Position numbers and translations under genes: made by a program. A stretch of DNA of 10,236 nt from an uncultured Lachnospiraceae bacterium (lineage in GTDB: Bacteria > Bacillota > Clostridia > Lachnospirales > Lachnospiraceae). Location of the stretch: contig CAOJQZ010000080.1 of the NCBI GenBank assembly GCA_948441955.1, forward strand, positions 1-10,236, in the 5' to 3' direction. The notes beneath the pieces were generated by a model. It saw nothing but the letters and a program-made list of their open reading frames with translations. It did no database searches and had not been told where the DNA came from. Shown in pieces: positions 1 to 7,983 of the stretch (its first letter is position 1; each line of letters begins with the position of its first letter).

Positions 1-79
1 AATATATAATAAATAATATATATTATTAAAAAAATCTTAAGTATTTTTATTAAAACAATGAAGAGGATGGCGAAGAATA
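1..79 (+). promoter_or_regulatory. AT-rich leader / probable promoter region of the pel operon
   Basis: This leader is almost entirely A and T, in sharp contrast to the genes that follow. A perfect TATAAT hexamer lies at 5-10. A matching -35 box would fall outside the window, so the promoter cannot be completed. Positions 12-27 form a perfect 16-base palindrome (AATAATATATATTATT), and positions 29-48 form an imperfect inverted repeat centred on CTTAAG. Either could be an operator, or simply the by-product of low complexity. An AAGAGG-type ribosome site at 61-66 lies 13 bases before the first gene's ATG, which is rather far. That the operon starts here is an inference from base composition and from the lack of any gene before 80. 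Confidence 0.5.
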
Positions 80-2260
80 ATGAACGTACTATTAATTGGC
101 GGAAATAATAAAATAACAAATGCCATAATTAACAAATTAAACAAGAGTAACCACCGGATTTATTGGCTTACAGGGGAAAGAAGGAAAAAGGTTTCAGCAA
201 AGCATGTATTTGAAACATACAATTTTTCCTATACAGATGAAAATGTGAAGGACATAATAGAGAGCGTAAGACCGGATGTTGTATTATTTATGGGTGCTTA
301 TGATACAGGGTTTGACTGGAAGCACGACGGACAGGCGGAGGCGCTCCGTTATACGACGGCTATAGTCAATATTCTGTCGGCATATTCCATGTTCGGATCC
401 GGCAGGTTTATCTATTTATCTTCCCAAGAGATTTTTGACGGTTCCTATGCAAATGATATTCCTGAGGATACGGCAGTGGCGGCAAGGGGCTTTAAGGCGC
501 CTGCTATATCTCAGGGGGAGGGCCTTTGCCGCAATTACAGGGAAATACAGGGTGTAAATGCAATTGTACTTCGTTTGGATCATATATATGCTATTCCGGA
601 AAAAGGTCAGGCAGAGGGAGATCCCTGTTTTGAAATGTGTCTAGAGGCATTAAAGACAGGTAAGATCGCGGCAAACAAAAAAAGGAAATTCTCCATGCTC
701 TACCTGAACGATGCAGTGGAATTAATATATAAGGTAATGGAGGCCGGGGAGACGGCACAGTTCTGTTATCATATTTCTTCTATGGAAGAAACTAACGAAA
801 TGCAGCTTGCAGAGATTGTAAAGGAGAAGATGGGCAGCGGAGTTACGGTGGTCGATCATTCTGTGGGCGAAAATCAACGTCTGGTTCTGGATGGACGCAG
901 ATATCAGGAGGAGTTCGGACAGAAAATCTTTACGAACTATGAGAGGGGAGTAGAGCAGGTCGCTCAGTATATGAAACGCCACAGCGATAGTTTCGTGAAG
1001 GAGTCAGATGTAGGAGGAGGCTGGAGCGGAAGACTATGGCATAACACGAAGGTGATTTTCAGAAGCCTTCTGCCCTTTATAGAGAGTATTATTTGTTTTG
1101 TACCTTTCTTCATGCTGAATAACAGAGCAGTCGGAAGCCAGTACTTTGGAAAACTTGATTTTTATCTGCTGTATGTACTTTTATTTGCAATTATACACGG
1201 TCAGCATCTGGCTATCTTTTCCGCGCTTCTTGCCGCACTGGGTTACAGTTTCAGACAGTCCTATGGAACCAGCGGGTATGAGGTGCTTTTAGACTACAAT
1301 ACGTATGTGTGGATGGCACAGCTCTTTATCGTGGGTATGGCGGTAGGCTATCTGCGTGATCGCCTGCGGCAGCTCCATGAGGATAAAGAGGAAGAGATTC
1401 AATATCTTCATGAAAAACTGGAGGGTATTGCAGAGATCAATAACAGTAATGTGCGGATAAAGCAGAATTTTGAAGAACAGCTTGTAAATCAGAGAGACAG
1501 TCTTGGAAAGATATACGATATTACGTCAAAATTGGAGAAATATGGACCAGAGGAAGTTTTGTTCTATGCGGCGCAGATGCTGGCAAAGCTCATGGACAGC
1601 AGGGATGTAGCTGTATATACAGTAGCAAATGAAAATTATGCAAGACTGTTTTCCGCTACATCTGCAGATGCCAGAAGACTGGGACATTCCATAGAATATA
1701 CTGCTATAGAGGAGATGTATAATGAGCTGAAGGAAGGCCGTGTGTATATAAATAAGACTATGACAGACAACCTTCCGGTATTTGCAAGTGCCATCTATTC
1801 AGAGGGAGAGATGCAGCTGATTTTAATGGTATGGGGAATTCCGTGGCGGCGGATGACGCTTGCAGAGGCCAACCGATTGACAATAATAGGTACTTTGATT
1901 CAGAGTGCCACAGTACGTGCAAGCCGGTATCTGGACAGTCTGCGGAACCAGAGGTATGTACAGGGGACGAATGTTTTGAATGAGGAAGCTTTCAGCCATC
2001 TGACAAGTGCGTTTTTCGAAGCGAGAGAACAAGGGCTTACAGAATGCGCATTAGTAGAAATCATGCCAGGATACCAAAGTCAGGAACAGGCGGCGGCGAT
2101 GCTCCATGACAGCATCAGGCCCACGGATTATCTGGGCATACTGGAGAATGGACAGCTGTATGCACTGCTCTCTAACACAGACCATGAAGGAGCGCTGAGA
2201 GTCAGGGAACGTTTCCAAAGGCTTGGATATGACAGCCTGATAAAGGAGGCGGTAGTATGA
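80..2260 (+). CDS. pelD: PelD-like c-di-GMP receptor with N-terminal SDR-like domain
   Basis: This 726-residue protein combines an SDR-like part with a PelD part. Residues 1-300 resemble an extended short-chain dehydrogenase/epimerase (strand MNVLLIGG, SS at 114-115), but the glycine motif is degraded: positions expected to be Gly are N10 and T13. The YxxxK pair is replaced by K139 and I143, so catalysis is unlikely. Four hydrophobic segments follow (about 330-346, 359-373, 376-390, 408-425), then a charged coiled coil (about 426-480), a GAF-like region (about 490-620) and a short degenerate GGDEF domain. The last has R680-P-T-D683, then five residues, then ENGQL where an active cyclase has GGDEF. 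R714 or R711 could be the second arginine that contacts c-di-GMP in Pseudomonas PelD. In known systems PelD sits in the cytoplasmic membrane and activates Pel synthesis when c-di-GMP binds. Its position first in a pelDE-FG order supports the name. The role of the SDR part is unknown, and binding is inferred. Confidence 0.88.
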   Translation: MNVLLIGGNNKITNAIINKLNKSNHRIYWLTGERRKKVSAKHVFETYNFSYTDENVKDIIESVRPDVVLFMGAYDTGFDWKHDGQAEALRYTTAIVNILSAYSMFGSGRFIYLSSQEIFDGSYANDIPEDTAVAARGFKAPAISQGEGLCRNYREIQGVNAIVLRLDHIYAIPEKGQAEGDPCFEMCLEALKTGKIAANKKRKFSMLYLNDAVELIYKVMEAGETAQFCYHISSMEETNEMQLAEIVKEKMGSGVTVVDHSVGENQRLVLDGRRYQEEFGQKIFTNYERGVEQVAQYMKRHSDSFVKESDVGGGWSGRLWHNTKVIFRSLLPFIESIICFVPFFMLNNRAVGSQYFGKLDFYLLYVLLFAIIHGQHLAIFSALLAALGYSFRQSYGTSGYEVLLDYNTYVWMAQLFIVGMAVGYLRDRLRQLHEDKEEEIQYLHEKLEGIAEINNSNVRIKQNFEEQLVNQRDSLGKIYDITSKLEKYGPEEVLFYAAQMLAKLMDSRDVAVYTVANENYARLFSATSADARRLGHSIEYTAIEEMYNELKEGRVYINKTMTDNLPVFASAIYSEGEMQLILMVWGIPWRRMTLAEANRLTIIGTLIQSATVRASRYLDSLRNQRYVQGTNVLNEEAFSHLTSAFFEAREQGLTECALVEIMPGYQSQEQAAAMLHDSIRPTDYLGILENGQLYALLSNTDHEGALRVRERFQRLGYDSLIKEAVV
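2242..2249 (+). promoter_or_regulatory. Strong ribosome binding site of pelE, inside the end of pelD
   Basis: AAAGGAGG lies 7 bases before the pelE ATG at 2257 and is nearly a perfect Shine-Dalgarno. It sits inside the pelD coding sequence. Because the start and stop codons overlap (ATGA at 2257-2260), translation of the two genes is probably coupled. Confidence 0.8.
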
Positions 2261-3222
2261 CACTGACAAGAGAAGAGCATATCTTTGTGCTTGTGCTTTT
2301 GATAAATCTGGCAGTGGCGGTTCTTTATTTCTTGTGCGGCGCGCTTTTCGTGGTACCCTGGAAAGCACGGAAGCGTGAGGAGGGGGAGGGGCAGGAGCTT
2401 TTAACAGATAACAGAAGAACCTACCTGATACGGGCGATTATAATGATACTTTGTCCGGTTGTGGGTCCGGTGTTCTTTTTCATGGTGCATTTATTGTATC
2501 TGACAATTTTCAGGTTTGGAGTCAATCTGGAGGATGTCGTATTTGAAAAAGACCGTGTTGAAACGCAGGTGAAGGCAAATGAAGAGCAGGAGCGCAATGT
2601 TATTCCGGTAGAGGAAGCAATTGCAGTTAACGATAAGAAGAGCATGCGTATGGCGATGATGAACATCATCAGAGGAGAGATGGAAGGCGCGCTTTCTTCC
2701 ATTGCGTTGGCGCTAGATGCTGAGGATTCCGAGACGGCGCATTATGCGGCGTCGGTTTTAAGCGATAAGCTGAATGAGTTCCGTATGAATGTAAGAAAGC
2801 TTCAGGAGAAGATTCAGGAAGAGCCGGATGATCAGACAGAATATGAAGAAGAAATAATAGATTATATGGATAATCTTCTTAAGCAGAGGATATTTACAGC
2901 TCTGGAACAGAACGGTTTTGTTCAGGTAATGGCAGCGGCAGCCGAACAGCTCTATACGAAGGATGCGTCCAGGCTTACAGGAGCGCGTTATGAGGGCGTG
3001 TGTATGCGGCTGCTGGAGATAGAGAATTTCGAGGATGCTGAAAAATGGTGTATACGGCTGGCAGAACAATATCCGGATGAGCTGTGCTCCTATACGTGCA
3101 GGTTGAAATTATACTTTACAATCAGGAATAGAGAGGCGTTTTTTCAGACCCTTAATGCTCTGAAAAAGTCTGATGTTTTGATTGACAACGAAACACTGGA
3201 AATGATTAGAGTTTTCAGCTGA
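2257..3222 (+). CDS. pelE: PelE-like membrane protein with TPR-type helical domain
   Basis: This 321-residue protein is close to the length of PelE in Pseudomonas. Two N-terminal membrane segments are clear, at about residues 8-33 and 56-86. They are separated by a basic/acidic stretch (KARKREEGEGQE) that would lie on one face of the membrane. The rest is soluble, alpha-helical and highly charged, with repeating pairs of helices such as the region beginning ENFEDAEKWCIRLAEQYP, which look like tetratricopeptide repeats. In Pel systems PelE is a scaffold that joins PelD, PelF and PelG into the inner-membrane synthase complex. The identification rests on topology, size and its place directly after pelD, with which it overlaps by 4 bases. 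Sequence similarity of PelE proteins is low across phyla, so the name depends partly on context. Confidence 0.8.
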   Translation: MTLTREEHIFVLVLLINLAVAVLYFLCGALFVVPWKARKREEGEGQELLTDNRRTYLIRAIIMILCPVVGPVFFFMVHLLYLTIFRFGVNLEDVVFEKDRVETQVKANEEQERNVIPVEEAIAVNDKKSMRMAMMNIIRGEMEGALSSIALALDAEDSETAHYAASVLSDKLNEFRMNVRKLQEKIQEEPDDQTEYEEEIIDYMDNLLKQRIFTALEQNGFVQVMAAAAEQLYTKDASRLTGARYEGVCMRLLEIENFEDAEKWCIRLAEQYPDELCSYTCRLKLYFTIRNREAFFQTLNALKKSDVLIDNETLEMIRVFS

Positions 3223-3232
3223 GGAGAGAAGG
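3221..3232 (+). promoter_or_regulatory. Ribosome binding site of the DUF2194-like gene
   Basis: The purine run GAGGAGAGAAGG overlaps the pelE stop codon and lies just before the ATG at 3236. Its GGAG core is 9 bases from that start, which supports the chosen start and continuous translation from pelE. Confidence 0.65.
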
Positions 3233-3235
3233 AAA

Positions 3236-5074
3236 ATGGTATCACGTAGAAATTATCTTGCGATTACTATAGTAATGTTTGTTGTGTTTTTCATGTTTCA
3301 ATTTACCAATGTTGTTCTGGAAAGCTGGAACGGTTATGAAAGGAACTCTCATGTCAGAGGGAGAACAGAACTGCTTCCTGAAAGCTCCAGCTATAAGTCC
3401 GGAAAGGCTGAAGAGAAGGCCTCGGCAGATTCCGGAGAGTACATTGTATATATCGGCGCCGAAGGTGAGAAGATACAAGAGGTCGCAGCGGCATGGTCTG
3501 TTTATACAAAGCGGGATATAAAATCATATGAGACAGCGGCGCAGTATGAAGCTGCAAAAGTAAAACAGGATACAAAAGGCCCCGGAATGATGGTGATCAA
3601 TTCAGATGCAGTTAACTGGGAAGAGGAAGAGCTTTGCCGTCAGCTGAAGAGTTATGCAGAAGAAGGAATCCATCTTGTATTTGCGAATCTTCCCGAAGCG
3701 GAAGTTATCAGAGAAAGTAAGGAATTAAAAGAGCTTCTGGGAATTGAAAAGATAAAAGAAGAAAAAACAGAGGTGACAGGCGTTCATCTGTACAGCGGAT
3801 TTTTCCTGGGCGGAGAAGCTGTATATATGACAGAGGATGAAGAAGATAATGAAAGACTTCAGGATATGGAGCTTACAATGCCGTGGTATACCCTTGGCGC
3901 AGATACGGATGTATATATGAGAGGGCTTCCGGAAGAAGAGACAGAGGAGGAGGAGCGTCCTGCTGTTATCTGGAGAAATCATTTCCGGAAGGCGTATGTT
4001 TTTGCCGTGAACGGCAGTTATATGGATGATGTGACAGGACTTGGCATATTGTCTGCAATAACTGCAAAGATGGGGGACTATGAGATTTATCCAGTTGTGA
4101 ATGCACAGAATATGGTTGTAGCCAACTATCCGGGACTGGCCTCAGAAAATGACGAAGAAATTATGAATCGTTATGGGCAGTCAATGGAAGAGGTATTCAG
4201 AAATATTGCATGGCCGGCAGTCGTAAGTGTATATCGGCAGAATTCATTAGGACTTTCCTGCATGCTGGCTCCACAGTATGATTATAAGGATAATAATGAG
4301 CCGGATGCCGGGGCTCTGGAGTATAATATGAAGCGTCTGAAGGAACAGAGCGCGGAGGCGGGACTGTCTGCGGAAAGTATTTCAGATACATCCCTCAGAA
4401 GAAAGCTCAGGCTCGATGAAGACTTTATAGAAGAGACACTTCCAGATTATAAATTCACGTCATTTTACACGGGCAGCCTTCCAGATGAAGAGATTGAGGC
4501 TGTGCTAGAGGAGGATATATTGGAATTCCTCAGGACAGTTATCAGAGATTATGACGGAGAACCAGATATTATAGGCTATCAGTCTGAGTATGTAACAAGG
4601 CAGAGCGCGCTGAGTGACGGAACAAAGCATACATATCGTGAGGATTTTCGGATGAGAAGCGTAGAGACTGCGCTGGGATACAGCAATGTTCTGCTGGATA
4701 TGAAACGTGCCGCTTATCCGGAGACAGAAGAGGATGCAGTAGAAAAGCTGGTATCAGACTTTGGCTGGAATATCCGGAATCATTGGAGGGCATTCAAGGG
4801 CTTTGAGGGCACAACCGTGTCAGAGTGCGATCAGAGAATCCGTAGTTTTCTTTCTCTGGATTATACAGAAGAGCCGGAAGATGATGTTGTCTGGCTTAAG
4901 CTTGACACAGAAGGAATGCCGGTATGGTTTATCTTAAGAACAGACAGGGAGATTCAAAGTATAGAGGGCGGGACCTGGTCAGCCCTGGAGGAAGACGTCT
5001 ACCTGATCGAAGCCGGTGAAGAGAATCTGTCGATTGAGTTCAAATATACGCAGGGAGCTGAAAGGGAAGGATAA
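3236..5074 (+). CDS. Membrane-anchored DUF2194-like protein in the pelA position
   Basis: This 612-residue protein has a single N-terminal membrane segment (about residues 6-26) after a positive start (MVSRRNY), so it should be anchored with its bulk outside the cytoplasmic membrane. The next part is very acidic (many E/D runs, for example at 195-245). A more conserved-looking part follows: NGSYMDDVTGLG (259-270), APQYDYKD (345-352), ALGYSN...LLDM (479-489) and a C-terminal beta-rich stretch. The pattern recalls the DUF2194 family, assigned from memory. In the Bacillus cereus Pel cluster this slot holds a PelA-type deacetylase of the polymer. The strand around APQYDYKD followed by a helix could be the first strand of a NodB-like barrel, but no HxxxH motif or TFDD signature is present, so an active CE4-type metal site is not visible. 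It may be a diverged, non-catalytic or differently built PelA. No hydrolase domain was recognised. Confidence 0.7.
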   Translation: MVSRRNYLAITIVMFVVFFMFQFTNVVLESWNGYERNSHVRGRTELLPESSSYKSGKAEEKASADSGEYIVYIGAEGEKIQEVAAAWSVYTKRDIKSYETAAQYEAAKVKQDTKGPGMMVINSDAVNWEEEELCRQLKSYAEEGIHLVFANLPEAEVIRESKELKELLGIEKIKEEKTEVTGVHLYSGFFLGGEAVYMTEDEEDNERLQDMELTMPWYTLGADTDVYMRGLPEEETEEEERPAVIWRNHFRKAYVFAVNGSYMDDVTGLGILSAITAKMGDYEIYPVVNAQNMVVANYPGLASENDEEIMNRYGQSMEEVFRNIAWPAVVSVYRQNSLGLSCMLAPQYDYKDNNEPDAGALEYNMKRLKEQSAEAGLSAESISDTSLRRKLRLDEDFIEETLPDYKFTSFYTGSLPDEEIEAVLEEDILEFLRTVIRDYDGEPDIIGYQSEYVTRQSALSDGTKHTYREDFRMRSVETALGYSNVLLDMKRAAYPETEEDAVEKLVSDFGWNIRNHWRAFKGFEGTTVSECDQRIRSFLSLDYTEEPEDDVVWLKLDTEGMPVWFILRTDREIQSIEGGTWSALEEDVYLIEAGEENLSIEFKYTQGAEREG

Positions 5075-5077
5075 GAG

Positions 5078-6526
5078 ATGAGGATTTGCATAGTGGCAGA
5101 GGGAAGTTATCCATATGTAGTCGGCGGTGTGTCCCAGTGGCTGCACGGGCTGATATGTTCTTTTCCTCAGCAGGAGTTTGTGATTTTGACAATTGTGGCG
5201 GATCGTTCCCTGCGGGGAAAATATGTGTATGATTTGCCGAAAAATGTAAAAGAAATCCATGAGCTGTATCTGAATGACTCAGACTGGGGTAAGAGAAGAC
5301 GGCGTAAGCATCGGATGAACCGAAAGGAATTTAAGGCCCTTAGAAGTCTTCTGCTTGGCCAGGAAGTGGACTGGGGAAGTCTGATTGATTATTTCCAGAG
5401 AACAGAGATATCCATGAACGATATGCTGATGGGAGAAGATTTTCTGAATGCAGTGCGGGACTATTATAAGATAAACTACAGCCAGATGGTATTCTCTGAT
5501 TTTCTGTGGATGCTGCGATCCATATATCTGCCTTTATTTACAACTTTGGAAATGAAGATTCCAAAGGCAGACGTGTACCACTGCATATGTACAGGGTATG
5601 CAGGCGTGCTGGGGAGTATGGCCAAGTATCTTTATGGAGGAAAGCTTATTATTTCTGAGCATGGAATCTATACCCGGGAGCGTGAGGAAGAGCTTATTAA
5701 GGCAAAATGGGTACAGGGAATCTATAAAAATATATGGATTGAACAGTTCCAAAAGATGTCCACTCTTGCATATGACAAAGCGGATATGGTTACCAGTCTG
5801 TACGAGCATGCAAGAGAGCTGCAATTAGAGCTAGGATGCCCTGAGGAGAAGACCAGAATTGTATCCAATGGAATACCGGTAGAGCATTTCCAGAATCTTC
5901 CGGGAAAATCAGAGGAGGAAGAGGAAATGATTCATATTGGCGCGGTACTTCGTGTGGCGCCGATTAAGGATGTTATGTCGATGATTCAGGCGTTTGGCTT
6001 TGCCAAGGAGCAGGTGCCCTCCCTTAAGCTGTGGATTATGGGCTCATGGGAGGAAGAGGAAGAGTATGCCAGAGACTGCTTCGAGCTGGTAAGGATAATG
6101 GGGATTCCTGATGTGGAATTTACCGGCCGGGTAGATGTGAAAGAATACTACGGGCGTATGGATATGACAATTTTAAGCAGTATCAGTGAAGGACAGCCGC
6201 TTACGATTTTGGAGAGCTTTGCGGCGCATAAGCCGGTAATTGCCACGGACGTAGGAAACTGCCGGGGATTGATACTGGGAGAGAAGGATGATTACGGTCC
6301 GGCAGGAATTGTAGTCCGCATTATGCATGTAGAAGAGCTGGCGCAGGCTATGATTTATCTTGCAAGAGATGAAGAGATGCGGGGGCAGCTGGGAGAGAAT
6401 GGTTATCAGAGAGTAGTAGGAGGGTACCAGTACTCCTATATGCAGAAAGCTTACCAAAAGATATACAGGGATTTTGCAAAAGAACTGCAGCTTGATTGGG
6501 AAGAGGTGGAAACATGGCAGGAGTAG
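5078..6526 (+). CDS. pelF: PelF family 4 glycosyltransferase (Pel polymerase)
   Basis: This 482-residue protein is slightly shorter than Pseudomonas PelF (about 500). The N-terminus has the PelF/GT4 signature EGSYPYVVGGVSQW (8-21), with the glycine loop G16-G17. The C-terminal Rossmann half has the donor-binding pair R292 and K297 in the RVAPIKD region, and the EX7E motif with E371 and E379 in SEGQPLTILE. There is no membrane segment, which fits a cytosolic enzyme docked to PelD/PelE/PelG. PelF enzymes use UDP-activated amino sugars (UDP-GlcNAc/UDP-GalNAc) to build the Pel chain. The exact donor here cannot be read from the sequence. The gene starts 3 bases after the preceding stop, with an AGGGAAGG site at 5063-5070, and its end overlaps pelG. 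All expected catalytic motifs are present. Confidence 0.95.
   Translation: MRICIVAEGSYPYVVGGVSQWLHGLICSFPQQEFVILTIVADRSLRGKYVYDLPKNVKEIHELYLNDSDWGKRRRRKHRMNRKEFKALRSLLLGQEVDWGSLIDYFQRTEISMNDMLMGEDFLNAVRDYYKINYSQMVFSDFLWMLRSIYLPLFTTLEMKIPKADVYHCICTGYAGVLGSMAKYLYGGKLIISEHGIYTREREEELIKAKWVQGIYKNIWIEQFQKMSTLAYDKADMVTSLYEHARELQLELGCPEEKTRIVSNGIPVEHFQNLPGKSEEEEEMIHIGAVLRVAPIKDVMSMIQAFGFAKEQVPSLKLWIMGSWEEEEEYARDCFELVRIMGIPDVEFTGRVDVKEYYGRMDMTILSSISEGQPLTILESFAAHKPVIATDVGNCRGLILGEKDDYGPAGIVVRIMHVEELAQAMIYLARDEEMRGQLGENGYQRVVGGYQYSYMQKAYQKIYRDFAKELQLDWEEVETWQE
6503..6509 (+). promoter_or_regulatory. Ribosome binding site that decides the pelG start
   Basis: GAGGTGG lies 4 bases before the ATG at 6514. 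The reading frame is also open from a TTG at 6496, but this ribosome site lies downstream of that TTG and could not serve it. The ATG at 6514 is therefore the preferred start. Confidence 0.6.
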
Positions 6527-7983
6527 GAGTCAGGTTAAACAGCGTATTTAATAAAAAATCAATTGCGGCGGATATTGCCGGGGTTACTTACAGTATTGTG
6601 ATTACGATAGCTCCCATGCTGGTAGTTATCCTGAATATTGTATTGATGGGAAATGTACTGGGCCTGGGAGACGTATCCTATCTGGACAGAGAGCTTTTTT
6701 CCTGTACAGTGCTGTATTCCTTTATCTTTTCCCTTCTTGTAGTTGCACCGTTTAATGCGGTTCTGTCCAAATATATGCAGGATGCAATCTATGAGGAGCG
6801 TTATCAGGATATCAGACCCTGCTATTATGTAGGACTGATTATGACGCTCATATTAGGGTGCCTCATAGGAATTCCGTTTTGTCTGTGGGAGCATTTTGTA
6901 GGCGGAGTGGGAGTTTTTTATGTATTCATAGGATATTGTACCTATATTGCAGTGACCTTAGTTTTCTATTCCATGGTTTACTTATCCATTTGTAAGGATT
7001 ACGAGAAAATTTCTTTGTTTTTTCTGATTGGAATGGTGGAAGCTTTTGTTTTATCTCTGATTTTGACGCGGTATTTTCACTGGGAAATTACAGAGAGTAT
7101 GCTGTTCTCGCTTATGACGGGCTTTCTTTTGACCGCTGTACTGGAGTTTGCAGCAGTGAAACGTTATTTCCAGGGAAACAGCAACCGCTATCTGCCGGTG
7201 CTTCGGTATTTCGGAAGATGGTGGCAGCTGGTGGTGACGAATTTCCTGTATATCCTGGGACTTTATATTCATAACTTTGTGTTTTGGACAGATGATACCA
7301 GGATGGTGGTTGCCAACAGCTTTGTGTGCAATCAGCCTTATGATATGGCAACCTGCCTTGCAATGTTTACGAATCTGTCTGCCACGGTTATATTCATCAC
7401 TGGTGTGGAGATGCATTTCCATGAGAAATACAAGCTGTATTCAGAGGCAATTATCGGCGGTAAGTGGGCGGATATTGAAGAGGCCAAGAACCGGATGTTC
7501 CGGCAGCTTGCAAGCGAGCTGATGAATCTTGCCCGCGTACAGTTTATTATTTCAATTGTTATCTATCTGTTTTGTATTGTATTTTTGCCCCAGTTTGGGT
7601 TTGCAGGTCTGGTTATGCGCATCTATCCGTGTCTTGCGGCAGCATATTTTGTGTTGTTTTTGATGTATGGGGCAATGCTGTTTTTATATTACTTTAATGA
7701 TCTGGCAGGTGCAATTATGACGGCGGCAGGCTTTGTTATTGTAACGACGGCAGGTTGTCTGATTTCCATGAGGTTCAGTGAGATCTGGTATGGAACAGGG
7801 CTTTTGGCAGGTACATTCACAGGCTGGACCATTGCCTATATGCGGCTGCGGTGGGTAGAGCGTCATGTAGATACCCATATCTTCTGTCAGGGAATGATAC
7901 TCAAAAGGGAAAGCGCCCAGAAGCCTTCCGGGCTGGTATATCAGGCGCCGTCTGAGGAGAGTGAAGGGAAAAAGCAGGTATGA
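6514..7983 (+). CDS. pelG: PelG, flippase-like Pel transporter
   Basis: From the ATG at 6514 this is a 489-residue, very hydrophobic protein with about twelve membrane segments. PelG belongs to the MOP flippase superfamily and carries the growing Pel chain across the cytoplasmic membrane. Recognisable PelG-like stretches include the first membrane helix (GVTYSIVITIAPML), the loop LLVVAPFNAVLSKYMQDAIY, and the stretch from Y276-D277 (YDMATCLAMFTNLSATVIF) followed by a helix with VEMHFHEKYKLY. A soluble C-terminal tail of about 40 residues (ending SEGKKQV) lies in the cytosol if the helix count is right and is longer than expected for a 456-residue Pseudomonas-type PelG. The start overlaps pelF by 13 bases and the stop overlaps the next gene by 4. 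An alternative TTG start at 6496 would add six residues. Confidence 0.93.
   Translation: MAGVGVRLNSVFNKKSIAADIAGVTYSIVITIAPMLVVILNIVLMGNVLGLGDVSYLDRELFSCTVLYSFIFSLLVVAPFNAVLSKYMQDAIYEERYQDIRPCYYVGLIMTLILGCLIGIPFCLWEHFVGGVGVFYVFIGYCTYIAVTLVFYSMVYLSICKDYEKISLFFLIGMVEAFVLSLILTRYFHWEITESMLFSLMTGFLLTAVLEFAAVKRYFQGNSNRYLPVLRYFGRWWQLVVTNFLYILGLYIHNFVFWTDDTRMVVANSFVCNQPYDMATCLAMFTNLSATVIFITGVEMHFHEKYKLYSEAIIGGKWADIEEAKNRMFRQLASELMNLARVQFIISIVIYLFCIVFLPQFGFAGLVMRIYPCLAAAYFVLFLMYGAMLFLYYFNDLAGAIMTAAGFVIVTTAGCLISMRFSEIWYGTGLLAGTFTGWTIAYMRLRWVERHVDTHIFCQGMILKRESAQKPSGLVYQAPSEESEGKKQV

Noticed and set aside
29..48. Terminator of an upstream gene
   Set aside because: The inverted repeat is imperfect and AT-only in its outer stem, with no GC-rich stem. 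A weak terminator cannot be told apart from low-complexity sequence.
1..79. c-di-GMP riboswitch ahead of a c-di-GMP-controlled operon
   Set aside because: The 79 bases visible hold none of the GC-containing helices expected of a riboswitch aptamer. One further upstream cannot be excluded.
722..982. Minus-strand open frame of 86 codons
   Set aside because: It lies wholly inside pelD and its translation looks like no known family. It is an antisense shadow.
2051..2368. Minus-strand open frame of 105 codons across the pelD/pelE junction
   Set aside because: It is antisense to two well-supported coupled genes, and its protein is low in recognisable motifs.
6496..6513. TTG start for pelG, six codons upstream of the ATG
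   Set aside because: The only good ribosome site (6503-6509) lies after the TTG and before the ATG at 6514.
7051..7422. Minus-strand open frame of 123 codons inside pelG
   Set aside because: It has a His/Cys-rich, implausible composition arising from the reverse complement of membrane-helix codons, and it overlaps PelG completely.
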